DNA of 64,000 nucleotides. Source: Sphingopyxis sp. YR583 (lineage in GTDB: Bacteria > Pseudomonadota > Alphaproteobacteria > Sphingomonadales > Sphingomonadaceae). Positions 50,878 to 60,365 of this stretch are shown here, in pieces (position 1 is the stretch's first letter; each line of letters starts with the position of its first letter). The position numbers and the translations under genes were made by a program. The notes beneath the pieces were generated by a model, which did not search any database, was not told the origin of the DNA, and worked only from the letters and a program-made list of their open reading frames with translations. Where the stretch lies: contig NZ_FNWK01000001.1 of NCBI RefSeq assembly GCF_900108295.1, positions 806,001 through 870,000 on the forward strand. Reading direction: 5' to 3'.

Positions 50878-52737
50878 ATGCCTTTCGAAAATCTTTCCCC
50901 CGTCCTTTCGGACGCCCTTGTCGCGCGCGGCTATGAAGCGCTCACCCCCGTCCAGACGCAGGTGACCGAATCAGACGCCAAAGGCCGCGATCTGCTCGTT
51001 TCGGCGCAGACCGGCTCAGGCAAGACCGTCGCGTTCGGCCTCGCGATGGCCGACGAGCTCATCGAAGACGGCCGCCTGCCCTTCGCAACTTCGCCGCTCG
51101 CGCTGATCGTCGCGCCGACGCGCGAACTCGCGCTGCAGGTCAGCCGCGAACTTGGCTGGCTTTATGCCAAGGCCGGCGCGCGCATCGCGACCTGCGTCGG
51201 CGGCATGGACGCCAGCAAGGAACGCCGCGCATTGGGTCAGGGCGTGCAGATCGTCGTCGGCACCCCCGGGCGTCTGCGTGACCATCTCGAACGCGGCGCG
51301 CTCGACCTCACGGCGCTCCGCGTCGCCGTCCTCGACGAGGCCGACGAGATGCTCGACATGGGCTTTCGCGACGATCTCGAGGAAATCCTCGACGGTACGC
51401 CCGAAACGCGCCGCACCTTGCTGTTCTCGGCGACGCTTCCGAAACCGATCGTCCAACTCGCCAAGCGCTACCAGCAGGATGCGCTGCGCATCTCGACCGT
51501 CGGTGAAGACCGCGGCCATGGCGATATCGCCTATCAGGCGGTGACCGTCGCCCCCGCCGATATCGAAGGCGCGGTCGTCAACCTGCTTCGCCTGCACGAC
51601 GCCGAGACCGCGATGCTGTTCTGCGCGACGCGCGACAATGTGCGCCGCCTCCACGCCAGCCTCGTCGAGCGCGGTTTCGCCGCGGTCGCCTTGTCGGGTG
51701 AGCATAGCCAGAACGAACGCAACGCAGCGTTGCAGGCACTCCGCGACCGCCGCGCAAAAGTGTGCGTCGCAACCGACGTCGCCGCGCGCGGCATCGACTT
51801 GCCGACGCTCAGCCTCGTCATCCACGTCGAGATTCCGCGCGACGCCGAGGCGCTCCAGCACCGTTCGGGCCGCACCGGCCGTGCGGGCAAAAAGGGCACC
51901 GCAGTCATCATCGTCCCCTATCCGCGCCGCCGCCGCGTCGACGGAATGCTGCGCGGTGCAAGGATCAACGCCGAGTGGATGGATGCGCCCACCGCCGCCG
52001 ACGTGCGCAAGCGCGATCAGGAACGGCTGATGGAAAAACTGCTTACGCCCGTCGAGCATGAACCCGAAGACATCGAACTCGCGCAGCGCCTGATGGCCGA
52101 GCGCACGCCCGAAGACATCGCGGCGTCGCTCGTTCAGGCGCACCGCGCGCTGATGCCGCCGCCCGAGGATCTGCTCGACAACAGCCCGCGCGGCCGCGAC
52201 GCCGCCGGCCGCCCCGAGCGCGGCGAACGCTTCGAGCGTCCCGAGCGCGGTGGTGGAGACCGCCGCGACGGGTTCGAGGACAGCGTTTGGTTCCGCCTCA
52301 ACATTGGTCGCCACCAGAATGCCGACCCGCGCTGGATCCTGCCTTTGCTCTGCCGCCGCGGCCATGTGAGCAAGAACGAGATTGGCGCGATCCGCATCGG
52401 TCCCAAGGAAACCATGTTCAACATCCCGCGCGCGATCGCCGACCGCTTCGCCGAGGCGGTGGTGCGCAGCGCCAACGAGGATGGCGAGGACGACAGCGGC
52501 GTGTCGATCACCCCCGCACCCGACGGCCCGACCTACCCCCCGCGCCGGGACAAGGGCGGGCATGGCGGCTCGGGCGACCGCCCGCAACGCAACACGCTCG
52601 GCCGCGCCCCCGGCGGCGACCGTGGCTTCGGTGACCGTGCAGGTCCGCGTGGTCCGCGTGGCCCCGGTGGTCCGGGCGGCAACGAACGCTACAAGCCCAA
52701 GCCCTACGGCCAGCGCAGCCCGCGTCGCCCCAAATAA
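50878..52737 (+). CDS. DEAD-box RNA helicase (DbpA/CsdA-like)
   Basis: A 619-residue helicase. Q motif near the start (LSPVLSDALVARGYEALTPV), Walker A AQTGSGKT, DEAD box VLDEADEMLDMGF, SAT LLFSATLP, and the helicase C motif HRSGRTGRAGKKG. A DbpA-type RNA-binding domain follows at about 470-545 (VWFRLNIGRHQNADPRWILP), then a Gly/Arg/Pro-rich tail. Such proteins remodel rRNA or mRNA, often in the cold. The start is ATG 50878 to fit the family; GTG 50851 is in frame but adds unrelated residues. Confidence 0.93.
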   Translation: MPFENLSPVLSDALVARGYEALTPVQTQVTESDAKGRDLLVSAQTGSGKTVAFGLAMADELIEDGRLPFATSPLALIVAPTRELALQVSRELGWLYAKAGARIATCVGGMDASKERRALGQGVQIVVGTPGRLRDHLERGALDLTALRVAVLDEADEMLDMGFRDDLEEILDGTPETRRTLLFSATLPKPIVQLAKRYQQDALRISTVGEDRGHGDIAYQAVTVAPADIEGAVVNLLRLHDAETAMLFCATRDNVRRLHASLVERGFAAVALSGEHSQNERNAALQALRDRRAKVCVATDVAARGIDLPTLSLVIHVEIPRDAEALQHRSGRTGRAGKKGTAVIIVPYPRRRRVDGMLRGARINAEWMDAPTAADVRKRDQERLMEKLLTPVEHEPEDIELAQRLMAERTPEDIAASLVQAHRALMPPPEDLLDNSPRGRDAAGRPERGERFERPERGGGDRRDGFEDSVWFRLNIGRHQNADPRWILPLLCRRGHVSKNEIGAIRIGPKETMFNIPRAIADRFAEAVVRSANEDGEDDSGVSITPAPDGPTYPPRRDKGGHGGSGDRPQRNTLGRAPGGDRGFGDRAGPRGPRGPGGPGGNERYKPKPYGQRSPRRPK

Positions 52738-52743
52738 GTTGAT

Positions 52744-52769
52744 CCCCTCCCCTTTGTGGGAGGGGCTTT
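52744..52769 (+). terminator. Rho-independent terminator after the helicase gene
   Basis: CCCCTCCC (52744-52751) pairs with GGGAGGGG (52758-52765) around CTTTGT, followed by CTTT. A perfect 8-bp stem. The short T-run makes it moderate in strength. Confidence 0.7.
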
Positions 52770-52835
52770 CATCGCTCCGCCCTTGCACTACTCGGCCCGG
52801 TCCACCAGATGGACCGGACAGCAGGAGAGCGCGAC

Positions 52836-53822
52836 ATGAAAGCGATCGAAGCCTTTATCGAAAGCCAGGGCGGGCCCGAGGTCATCGACTGGCGCGAGGT
52901 CACGCTTGGCGACCCCAGCCCCGGCCAGGTTCTGCTCCGTCAGACCGCGGTCGGGCTCAACTATATCGACACCTATCATCGTGACGGCACCTATCCGGTG
53001 GAGCTTCCCGGCGGACTGGGTGTCGAGGCGGCCGGCGAAATCATCGCCGTCGGCGCCGACGTTCACGGCCTCCAGCCCGGCGACCGCGTCGCCACCTTCG
53101 GCCCGCAGCGCAACGCATATAGTTCGGCGCGGCTCGTTCCCGCCGCTTCGCTGTTCAAACTGCCCGCGACCATCGACGGCGATACCGCCGCCGCCGCGCT
53201 GCTGAAAGCGTGCACCGTCGAAGCGCTGGTCGAACGCTGCGCCAAGGTCGAAGCCGGATCGTCCGTGCTGGTCCACGCCGCCGCCGGGGGTGTCGGGCTG
53301 ATCCTCGTCCAGTGGCTGAAAGCGATCGGCGCCACCGTGATCGGCACCGTGAGCACCGAGGCGAAAGCGCAGGCCGCCCGCGAAGCCGGCGCCGATCATG
53401 TGCTGATGTACAAGACGGACGACGTCGCTGCGCACGTCCGTGAAATCACCGATGGTCAAGGCGTCCCCGTCACTTTCGACGGCATCGGCATGGCGACCTG
53501 GGCGACGTCGCTGAAAGCCACCGCCCGACGCGGCCTGATCGTGAGCTATGGCAATGCCGGCGGCCCGGTCACCGGCGTGAACCTCGGCATCCTCGCGCAG
53601 CACGGGTCGCAGTTCGTCACGCGCCCGACGCTGTTCGACTATTATCTCCATCCCGGCGAGCGGGCCGCGGGTGCCGCACGGGTGTTCGAGATGATCGAGA
53701 GCGGCGCCGTGCAGATCACGATCGGCCAGCGCTATTCGCTCGAAGATGCGGCACGTGCCCACGCCGACCTCGAGGCCGGACGGACGACGGGTTCCAGCCT
53801 GCTGATTCCGGAAGTGCGCTAG
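52836..53822 (+). CDS. qor: Quinone oxidoreductase (zinc-free MDR family)
   Basis: A 328-residue NADPH-binding protein with the Qor pattern: ALE/AIEAFIESQGGPEVIDWR start, VGLNYIDTYHRDGTYP, the NADP loop HAAAGGVGLILVQWLKAIGA, and no zinc-binding cysteines. It reduces quinones by single-electron transfer. ATG 52836 has CAGGAGA upstream. It ends with a four-base convergent overlap on fghA. Specific substrate not shown. Confidence 0.92.
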   Translation: MKAIEAFIESQGGPEVIDWREVTLGDPSPGQVLLRQTAVGLNYIDTYHRDGTYPVELPGGLGVEAAGEIIAVGADVHGLQPGDRVATFGPQRNAYSSARLVPAASLFKLPATIDGDTAAAALLKACTVEALVERCAKVEAGSSVLVHAAAGGVGLILVQWLKAIGATVIGTVSTEAKAQAAREAGADHVLMYKTDDVAAHVREITDGQGVPVTFDGIGMATWATSLKATARRGLIVSYGNAGGPVTGVNLGILAQHGSQFVTRPTLFDYYLHPGERAAGAARVFEMIESGAVQITIGQRYSLEDAARAHADLEAGRTTGSSLLIPEVR

Positions 53823-54682
53823 GCGTTCAACCGCTCCGCATGCCAGGCGACATGCTCGGCCATGAAGGTCGAGATGAAATAATAGCTGTGGTCGTAACCC
53901 GGCTGCATGCGGATGTCGGCCTTCTGCCCCGAACGCTTGCATGCATCGATGAGCAATTCGGTCTTGAGCTGTTCAACAAGAAAATTGTCGGCATCGCCCT
54001 GATCGACGAGCAGGTCGGGTACGCGCAGCCCCTGGTCGAGCAAGGCGCACGCGTCATAGGCGTGCCAGTCCTCGCGGTTGTCGCCCAGATAGCCGGTCAG
54101 CGCCTTCTCGCCCCACGGGCATTGCGACGGCGCGACGATCGGCGAAAAGGCCGATACCGAGCGGAAGCGATCCTGATTGCGCAGACCGATGGTCAGCGCG
54201 CCATGCCCGCCCATCGAATGGCCGGTAATCGCCTGCCGCGTCAGGTCCGCGCTCGCAAAATTGCGCAGCACCAGCGAGGGTAGCTCATCCTCGATGTACG
54301 AGCGCATCCGGTAATTCTTCGCCCAGGGCTCCGCCGTCGCATCGACATAGAAGCCGGCGCCGAGCCCGAAGTCATAGGTCGCATCGGGATCGTCGGGAAC
54401 GGCGTCTCCGTTTGAAGCCGGGCCGCGCGGGCTGGTATCGGGCGCGATGAAGATCACGCCATGCTCGGCGCAAGCGGCACGATATTCGCCCTTCTCCATC
54501 ACATTGGCATGGGTGCAGGTGAGCCCCGACAGATACCAGAGAACCGGGAGCTTCGCGCCCGGCGCATGATCGGGAACGAAGACCGCAAAGGTCATGTCGG
54601 TGCCGGTCGTCGTGCTCGCATGCTTGTACACGCCCTGCGTGCCGCCATGACTGCGAACGGTGGAGACAGTTTCGAGGGTCAT
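53819..54682 (-). CDS. fghA: S-Formylglutathione hydrolase
   Basis: A 287-residue alpha/beta hydrolase. Nucleophile Ser in ITGHSMGGHGALT, catalytic His in GYDHSYYFIS, and the family start SHGGTQGVYKHASTT plus LTCTHANVMEKGEYRAAC. It hydrolyses S-formylglutathione to formate and glutathione, the second step of formaldehyde detoxification; the first step is encoded by the class III alcohol dehydrogenase at 56606. It overlaps the ProX-like gene upstream by ATGA. Confidence 0.95.
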   Translation of the reverse strand: MTLETVSTVRSHGGTQGVYKHASTTTGTDMTFAVFVPDHAPGAKLPVLWYLSGLTCTHANVMEKGEYRAACAEHGVIFIAPDTSPRGPASNGDAVPDDPDATYDFGLGAGFYVDATAEPWAKNYRMRSYIEDELPSLVLRNFASADLTRQAITGHSMGGHGALTIGLRNQDRFRSVSAFSPIVAPSQCPWGEKALTGYLGDNREDWHAYDACALLDQGLRVPDLLVDQGDADNFLVEQLKTELLIDACKRSGQKADIRMQPGYDHSYYFISTFMAEHVAWHAERLNA

Positions 54683-55182
54683 GCGGGTTCCTGTATGGGG
54701 ATGGATGCGACAAGCGGCTGATGGCCCCAATGACGCAGAAGGTCGAGGATCGTTGCTCCCGGCAGGCCGATCGTCGCGGTGTTGCGCAGCGGATGGACGT
54801 TGACGGTGTCGGCGGCGGCAAGGCCTTCATCGAGCACCACCGTTATGCTTTCTGGCTCGGCATTGATCGCCGCGAGCGGCGTCACCGACCCCGGCGTGAT
54901 CCCGAGCAACCGCTCCATATCCTCGGCCTTGCCGAAGCTCACGCGCTTGCTGCCGATCGCGGCCGGCAACGCCTTCAGATCGACGCGCGCTTCGCCCGGC
55001 ACCGTGACGAGCCAATAGGCGCCGCTATTGTCTTTCAGGAACAGATTCTTCGTATGCGCGCCCGGGATCGCGGCATTCACCTCGTCGCTCTCGGCAACGG
55101 TGAACACCGCGACATGCTCATAGGCAGCGAAGGGGATGCCAAGCGTATCCAGATCGGTCAGCAATCCCGCTTCGCCGCGCAT
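54679..55182 (-). CDS. ProX/YbaK-like prolyl-tRNA editing domain protein
   Basis: A 167-residue stand-alone YbaK/ProRS-associated domain (PrdX-like): AHTKNLFLKDNSGAYWLV carries the conserved Lys, then LLGITPGSVTPLAAIN, and NVHPLRNTATIGL. Such proteins deacylate Ala-tRNA(Pro) in trans. A role inside a formaldehyde cluster is not obvious; it may simply be co-transcribed. It lies ten bases after the VOC gene and overlaps fghA. Confidence 0.88.
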   Translation of the reverse strand: MRGEAGLLTDLDTLGIPFAAYEHVAVFTVAESDEVNAAIPGAHTKNLFLKDNSGAYWLVTVPGEARVDLKALPAAIGSKRVSFGKAEDMERLLGITPGSVTPLAAINAEPESITVVLDEGLAAADTVNVHPLRNTATIGLPGATILDLLRHWGHQPLVASIPIQEPA

Positions 55183-55191
55183 GACTGTCCC

Positions 55192-55572
55192 TTAAACGAC
55201 GCGGTGGAGCGCGCAGAGCTTGTTGCCCGACGGGTCGCGCAGATAGGCGAGATAAAGCTGACCGAAACCGCCTTCGCGCACGCCCGGCGGATCTTCGATC
55301 GAGGTGCCGCCATTGGCGACGCCTGCATCGTGCCAGGCCTTCGCCTGCTCGGGGCCTTCCATCGCGAAACCGATCGTGCAGCCGTTTCCGACGGTCGCGG
55401 CTTCGCCATCGATCGGCTTGCCGACGAGGAACAGCCCGCCATTGTGCATATAGATCAGGCGACCCTTGTCGTCCTGAATGCCCGGCTTGCCGCCGATCGC
55501 CTGAAAGGTCGCGTCATAGAATTTCTTGGCGGCGTCGATGTCGTTCGCGCCGACCATATTGTGACTGTACAT
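55192..55572 (-). CDS. VOC (glyoxalase-fold) family protein
   Basis: A 126-residue single-module vicinal-oxygen-chelate protein (MYSHNMVGANDIDAAKKFYDA). Repeat elements of the fold are seen in CTIGFAMEGPEQAKAWHDAG and LYLAYLRDPSGNKLCALHRV. Metal ligands His4 and Glu-type positions are only partly evident. It might act on a glutathione adduct given the neighbours, though members do many reactions. It is part of the minus-strand formaldehyde cluster. Confidence 0.85.
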   Translation of the reverse strand: MYSHNMVGANDIDAAKKFYDATFQAIGGKPGIQDDKGRLIYMHNGGLFLVGKPIDGEAATVGNGCTIGFAMEGPEQAKAWHDAGVANGGTSIEDPPGVREGGFGQLYLAYLRDPSGNKLCALHRVV

Positions 55573-55674
55573 GGGCTTCCGCTCCTCCTGATTATGGTTG
55601 CGATTCGATACCTACGCTGCCCGTCCGGTCAGAACCAGCCACGATAATGTTTCCGGCCCCACGAAAATGACGAA

Positions 55675-56535
55675 CTAACGGAACACCACCGTCTTGCGGC
55701 CGTCGATCAGCACGCGCTGCTCGGCAACCCAGCGCACCGCGCGCGCCAGCACCTGCGCCTCGGTATCGCGGCCGATGCGGATCAGCTCGTCGACACTATC
55801 GCGGTGATCGACCCGCTCGACCGCCTGTTCGATGATCGGCCCTTCATCGAGGTCGCTCGTGACGAAATGCGCCGTCGCGCCGATCAGCTTGACGCCCCGC
55901 TCCTGCGCGCGATGATAGGGTTTGGCACCCTTGAATCCCGGCAGGAAGCTGTGGTGGATATTGATGCAGCGCCCCGCGAGCTTCGCCGACAGATCCTGCG
56001 ACAGCACCTGCATATAGCGCGCGAGCACCAGATATTCGGCCCCGCCGCGCGCCATGACGTCGAGGATCGCCGCTTCCTGCGCTTCGCGGTTCGCGTCGTT
56101 GACGGGCAGATAGTGGAACGGCACCCCATGCCATTCCGAAAGCCGCCGCTGCGCTTCATGGTTCGACACCACCCCGACGATGTCGATCGCCAGATTGCCG
56201 GTCGACCAGCGATGGAGCAGGTCGTTGAGGCAATGGCTGCCCTGCGACACCGCGATGACGAAGCGCGGCTTCGCGGCGCGGTCGCTGATCCGCGCGTCCA
56301 TCGCGAAGCGCGCTACGATCGGCGCAAAGGCTTCTTCCACCCCCGCCAGCCCTTCGGGAAAGCGCGGTCCTGCACCGCGAAACTCGACACGCATGAAAAA
56401 GCGGCCAGAATCCAGATCCGCGTATTGCTGGCTGTCGAGAATGAAGCCGTCGCGCTCCGCGAGCAGCCCCGTCACGGCGGCCACGATGCCCACCGCGTCG
56501 ACGCAGCTGAAGGTCAGAACATAGGGTCCGCTCAC
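55675..56535 (-). CDS. purU: Formyltetrahydrofolate deformylase
   Basis: A 286-residue protein. An N-terminal ACT domain (about 1-85, YVLTFSCVDAVGIVAAVTGL) is followed by a formyltransferase-fold catalytic domain with INIHHSFLPGFKG (Asn-His pair) and TAHFVTSDLDEGPIIEQ (Asp). It releases formate from 10-formyl-THF and so balances one-carbon units. Its place between the formaldehyde dehydrogenase and the fghA end of the cluster links it to C1 metabolism; PurU is often found with it. Confidence 0.95.
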   Translation of the reverse strand: MSGPYVLTFSCVDAVGIVAAVTGLLAERDGFILDSQQYADLDSGRFFMRVEFRGAGPRFPEGLAGVEEAFAPIVARFAMDARISDRAAKPRFVIAVSQGSHCLNDLLHRWSTGNLAIDIVGVVSNHEAQRRLSEWHGVPFHYLPVNDANREAQEAAILDVMARGGAEYLVLARYMQVLSQDLSAKLAGRCINIHHSFLPGFKGAKPYHRAQERGVKLIGATAHFVTSDLDEGPIIEQAVERVDHRDSVDELIRIGRDTEAQVLARAVRWVAEQRVLIDGRKTVVFR

Positions 56536-56605
56536 ATCGTCACTCCCTCACCCGTCTTCCGCGCGTCGCATGGCGGAAGATGGGCGCGGCGGAAAGGCGA
56601 AATCG

Positions 56606-57718
56606 TCAGTAGACGACGACGCTGCGGATGCTCTCGCCCGCATGCATCAGGTCGAAGCCCTTGTTGATCTCCTCGAGTCCCATGACGTGCGTGATCATCG
56701 GATCGATCTCGATCTTGCCGGTCATATACATGTCGACGATCTTGGGCACGTCGGTGCGGCCCTTGGCGCCGCCGAACGCGGTGCCGCGCCAGTTGCGCCC
56801 GGTGACGAGCTGGAAGGGGCGCGTCGCGATTTCCTTGCCCGCCTCGGCCACCCCGATGATGATCGACGTGCCCCAGCCGCGGTGGCAGGCTTCGAGCGCG
56901 ATGCGCATCACCTCGGTATTGCCCGTCGCGTCGAAGGTGTAATCGGCGCCGCCGTCGGTCATCTGGACGATCGTCGCGACGACATCCTCGCGGCTCATGC
57001 CTTTGGTGTTGAGGAATTCGGTCATGCCGAACTTGCGGCCCCATTCCTCGCGGTCGGGGTTGATGTCGACGCCGATGATCTGGTTCGCACCGGCCAGCCG
57101 CGCGCCCTGAATCACGTTGAGCCCGATGCCGCCGAGGCCGAAGACGACGACATTGTCGCCGACCTGCACCTTCGCGGTGTTGATGACCGCGCCCACGCCG
57201 GTGGTCACGCCGCAGCCGATGTAGCAGCTCGACTGGAACGGCGCGTCCTCGCGGATCTTCGCGACCGCGATCTCGGGCAGCACGGTGAAGTTCGAGAAGG
57301 TCGAGCAGCCCATATAATGGAAGATCGGCTGGCCCTTGTAGCTGAACCGCGTCGTGCCGTCGGGCATCAGCCCCTTCCCTTGGGTGGCGCGGATCGCGGT
57401 GCAGAGGTTGGTCTTGCCCGAAAGGCAGCTTTTGCACTGGCGGCATTCGGGGGTGTAGAGCGGGATCACATGGTCGCCCGGCTTCACGCTGGTGACGCCC
57501 GCGCCGACCTCGCGCACGACGCCCGCGCCCTCATGCCCCAGCACGCTCGGGAAGATGCCCTCGCTGTCGAAACCGTCGAGCGTGTAAGCATCAGTGTGGC
57601 AGATGCCCGTCGCCATGATCTCGACCAGCACCTCGCCCGCCTTCGGGCCTTCGAGGTCGAGTTCTACGATTTCGAGCGGCTTCTTCGCTTCGAACGCAAC
57701 GGCGGCGCGGGTCTTCAT
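56606..57718 (-). CDS. frmA: S-(Hydroxymethyl)glutathione dehydrogenase / class III alcohol dehydrogenase
   Basis: A 370-residue zinc enzyme. Catalytic zinc ligands in [14 protein letters not shown] and GHEGAGVV, the structural zinc lobe [15 protein letters not shown], and NAD fold [15 protein letters not shown]. It oxidises S-hydroxymethylglutathione (formaldehyde plus GSH) to S-formylglutathione, the substrate of FghA. ATG 57718 follows GAGGAGC. It is the first gene of the minus-strand cluster and is divergent from a LysR regulator that probably controls it. Confidence 0.96.
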   Translation of the reverse strand: MKTRAAVAFEAKKPLEIVELDLEGPKAGEVLVEIMATGICHTDAYTLDGFDSEGIFPSVLGHEGAGVVREVGAGVTSVKPGDHVIPLYTPECRQCKSCLSGKTNLCTAIRATQGKGLMPDGTTRFSYKGQPIFHYMGCSTFSNFTVLPEIAVAKIREDAPFQSSCYIGCGVTTGVGAVINTAKVQVGDNVVVFGLGGIGLNVIQGARLAGANQIIGVDINPDREEWGRKFGMTEFLNTKGMSREDVVATIVQMTDGGADYTFDATGNTEVMRIALEACHRGWGTSIIIGVAEAGKEIATRPFQLVTGRNWRGTAFGGAKGRTDVPKIVDMYMTGKIEIDPMITHVMGLEEINKGFDLMHAGESIRSVVVY

Positions 57719-57790
57719 GGGGATGCTCCTCACGGAAAAAGGTTGCGCCCGCTGTACACCGATCCAAAGCGCGATAAAGGGGCCAATCGG

Positions 57791-57800
57791 CAATATATTG
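57791..57800. promoter_or_regulatory. Palindrome CAATATATTG in the frmA/LysR divergent region
   Basis: A perfect 10-bp dyad, embedded in an AT-rich patch with GCAA/TTGC flanks, 16 bases before the LysR start and about 70 bases before frmA. Its place fits autoregulation by the LysR protein and joint control of frmA. Confidence 0.4.
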
Positions 57801-57816
57801 TTGCACTGGAGGGATA

Positions 57817-58713
57817 ATGAGCTGGGACGGCATCGAGGAAGTCGTCGCGATCGCCGACGCGGGCAGCTTCGTCGCGGCGGCGGCGCGGCTCGGAACCTCG
57901 ACCTCGCACATCAGCCGCGCAGTGATCGCGCTCGAAAACCGGATCGGCGCGCAGGTCTTCGTGCGCACGACGCGGCGCGTGGTCCCGACTCCGGCGGGGC
58001 GCACCTTGATCGAGCAGTTCCGCACTCTCATCGCAGCGCGCAACGACGCCCTGGCGGCGGTCGGCGACGACGGCGCGCCGCGCGGCGAGGTGCGGATGAC
58101 CTGCTCAATCGCGATGGGCGAGCGTTTCGTCGCGCAGATCGCGCGCGATTATGCCTTCGCTTACCCCGATGTGACGGTGACGCTCGAACTCACCAACCGC
58201 GTCGTCGACCTGCTCGCCGAGGGCTTCGACCTCGCGATCCGCACCGGCACGCTGCCCGATTCAGGCCTCGTCGCGACGCGCATCGCCTCGCGCAGCCTCC
58301 ACCTCTGCGCCGCCCCCGCCTATCTCGCGCGCGCCGGCACACCCGCGTCGATCGACGATCTCGCGCGCCACGAATGCCTGCTCGGCACCGCCCCCGCCTG
58401 GCATTTCCGCGCACAAGGTAAGGACGTCACCCACCGCCCCGCCGGCCGCTGGCGCTGCAACAGCGGCACCGCCGTCACCGAAGCCGCGCTCGCGGGCCAC
58501 GGCGTCTGCCAGCTTCCCGATTTTTATGTGATGCCGCACCTGCAAGGCGGCGCGCTCGTCTCGCTGCTCGATCCACTCCGCCCGCAGGAGGAATCGATCT
58601 GGGCGGTCTATCCGCAAAGGCGGCATCTGCTGCCGAAGGTGCGGTTGCTGATCGATAAGCTGCGCGAGGAGTTGCCGACGGTACTTCGACAAACTTCGTC
58701 ACCTCGGACTTGA
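57817..58713 (+). CDS. LysR-family transcriptional regulator
   Basis: A 298-residue LysR protein. The helix-turn-helix lies at about 15-65 ([29 protein letters not shown]), then a periplasmic-binding-type effector domain (about 85-290). GGAGGG precedes ATG 57817. The divergent gene is frmA, so it probably governs the formaldehyde cluster. The last codons (SSPRT and stop) lie inside the intergenic repeat at 58697, so the repeat has supplied the end of the gene. Confidence 0.92.
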   Translation: MSWDGIEEVVAIADAGSFVAAAARLGTSTSHISRAVIALENRIGAQVFVRTTRRVVPTPAGRTLIEQFRTLIAARNDALAAVGDDGAPRGEVRMTCSIAMGERFVAQIARDYAFAYPDVTVTLELTNRVVDLLAEGFDLAIRTGTLPDSGLVATRIASRSLHLCAAPAYLARAGTPASIDDLARHECLLGTAPAWHFRAQGKDVTHRPAGRWRCNSGTAVTEAALAGHGVCQLPDFYVMPHLQGGALVSLLDPLRPQEESIWAVYPQRRHLLPKVRLLIDKLREELPTVLRQTSSPRT

Positions 58714-58759
58714 TCCGGGGCCTATGACTTCAGGACCCCGGATCAAGTTCGGGGTGACG
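58697..58759. repeat. CCGGACTTGATCCGG-type palindromic repeat, copy 2
   Basis: The left arm CGTCACCTCGGACTTGATCC and the right arm GGATCAAGTTCGGGGTGACG form a near-perfect inverted repeat of about 25 bp around a 13-base centre. The family copy is at 23659-23731. It lies between two convergent genes and could end transcription of both. The LysR stop codon lies in the left arm. Confidence 0.85.
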
Positions 58760-58777
58760 ATGCAGGAGAGGTGTTGA

Positions 58778-60157
58778 TCAACACTCCACCACGCTGACCG
58801 CCAGCCCGCCCTTGGACGTCTCCTTATATTTATCCCGCATGTCGCGACCTGTCTGCAGCATCGTAACGATCACCGTGTCGAGGCTGACGACATGGGTGCC
58901 GTCGCCGATCATCGCGATGCGGCTCGCGTCGATCGCCTTGATCGCGCCCATCGCGTTGCGCTCGATACACGGAATCTGGACGAGGCCGCCGATGGGATCG
59001 CAAGTGAGGCCGAGGTTATGCTCCATGCCGATCTCGGCGGCGTTTTCGACCTGCGCGTTGGTGCCGCCAAGCGCGGCGGTTAACCCCGCCGCCGCCATCG
59101 AGCAAGCGACGCCGACCTCGCCCTGGCAGCCGACCTCGGCGCCCGAGATGCTGGCGTTGCGCTTGTACAGCGCGCCGACCGCGCCCGCGGCGAGCAGGAA
59201 GGTGCGCACCCCAGCGGCGTCGCCGCGATAGCCGCGGCGGTAGAAGCGGATCACCGCGGGGATGATCCCCGCCGCGCCGTTGGTCGGCGCGGTGACGACC
59301 TTGCCGCCCGCGGCATTTTCCTCGTTCACCGCCATCGCCCACAGGTTGATCCAGTCCATCATCGCGAGCGGGTCGATCAGATTGGTTTCGTGGCGGTTTC
59401 GGATGTCGTCGGCGATCTGCGGCGCGCGGCGCTTGACCTTGAGCCCCCCGGGCAGAATGCCCGTGCTCGAACAGCCCGCATCGATCGAGGCATCCATCGC
59501 CTCGGCGATCGCATCGATACCCGCCGTCACCTCGTTCGGCGGGCGGTGACGCACTTCGTTGGCGAACATCATTTCGGCAAAGCTGAGGCCCGACGCCTTG
59601 CCCATCGCGATCAGGTCGGCACCCGAGGTGAAGGGATAGGGCAGTTCGACTTCATCCTCGGCGCCGCGGCTGTTGCGGCCCGCCTCGTCCTCATCGACGA
59701 CGAAGCCGCCGCCGATCGAGAAATACATGCGCTTCGCGAGGATTTCCCCGTCGCCGTCGCGCGCCGTAAAACTCAAGGCATTGCTATGAAACGGCTGGCG
59801 CTGGCGCATCTGGAAATGCAGGTCGCTTTTCGGCTGGAAGCGGACCCGCTGGCGGCCGAGCAGATAGATAAAGCCCTCACTCTCGGCGCGGTCCCAATGC
59901 GCCTTGATCGCGGCAAGGCTAGTCGAGGCGGGGATTTCGCCCGCGAGCCCCGCGACCACCGCAGTATCGGCGGCATGCCCCTTCCCGGTCAGCGCGAGCG
60001 AGCCATAGAGGTCGGCCTCGACATGCGCCGTCTTGGTCAGAAGCCCGGCTTCGTCGAGCCACACGGTGAACCGCCGCGCCGCGACCATCGGCCCGACCGT
60101 ATGCGAGCTGGAAGGACCGACACCGATTTTGAAAAGTTCGAACAGGCTGATCGTCAT
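58778..60157 (-). CDS. sdaA: L-Serine ammonia-lyase (serine dehydratase)
   Basis: A 459-residue single-chain iron-sulfur serine deaminase: SSSHTVGPM near the start (beta domain), then the alpha domain with the cluster cysteines in [20 protein letters not shown] and [12 protein letters not shown]. It makes pyruvate and ammonia from L-serine and is oxygen-sensitive. ATG 60157 is the family start. It lies about 200 bases downstream of sodB on the same strand, separated by a repeat element. Confidence 0.95.
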   Translation of the reverse strand: MTISLFELFKIGVGPSSSHTVGPMVAARRFTVWLDEAGLLTKTAHVEADLYGSLALTGKGHAADTAVVAGLAGEIPASTSLAAIKAHWDRAESEGFIYLLGRQRVRFQPKSDLHFQMRQRQPFHSNALSFTARDGDGEILAKRMYFSIGGGFVVDEDEAGRNSRGAEDEVELPYPFTSGADLIAMGKASGLSFAEMMFANEVRHRPPNEVTAGIDAIAEAMDASIDAGCSSTGILPGGLKVKRRAPQIADDIRNRHETNLIDPLAMMDWINLWAMAVNEENAAGGKVVTAPTNGAAGIIPAVIRFYRRGYRGDAAGVRTFLLAAGAVGALYKRNASISGAEVGCQGEVGVACSMAAAGLTAALGGTNAQVENAAEIGMEHNLGLTCDPIGGLVQIPCIERNAMGAIKAIDASRIAMIGDGTHVVSLDTVIVTMLQTGRDMRDKYKETSKGGLAVSVVEC

Positions 60158-60232
60158 GGCGGCCCTATAGGAGAAGGCGGACGATCCCGATAGGCCCGGT
60201 CGGGCCAATTATCGTTACGGCGGCCAAGAAAA

Positions 60233-60358
60233 ATCCTCCCAGTCGCGAAGTGACGGGAGGAGAACCACCGAAGGTGGTGGAAGGGCGACGACATCGGTCC
60301 TTGCCCCTCCGTCAGCGCTTTGGCTGTCCCCTCCCCATGCCTGCGGCACGGGGAGGAT
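60233..60358. repeat. Long imperfect intergenic palindrome, copy B
   Basis: Outer arms ATCCTCCC (60233-60240) and GGGAGGAT (60351-60358), with inner stems such as CCACC-GAAGG-TGGTGG. It shares the core GCCCCTCCGTCAGC with copy A at 23515-23646 but is in the other orientation. It fills most of the sodB-sdaA gap and ends eight bases after the sodB stop on the minus strand, where it may act as a terminator. Confidence 0.7.
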
Positions 60359-60365
60359 CTTTGGC

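Noticed and set aside
56570..57817. 415-codon plus-strand frame opposite frmA
   Set aside because: It mirrors a conserved zinc dehydrogenase and shows Asp/His/Ala-rich shadow composition.
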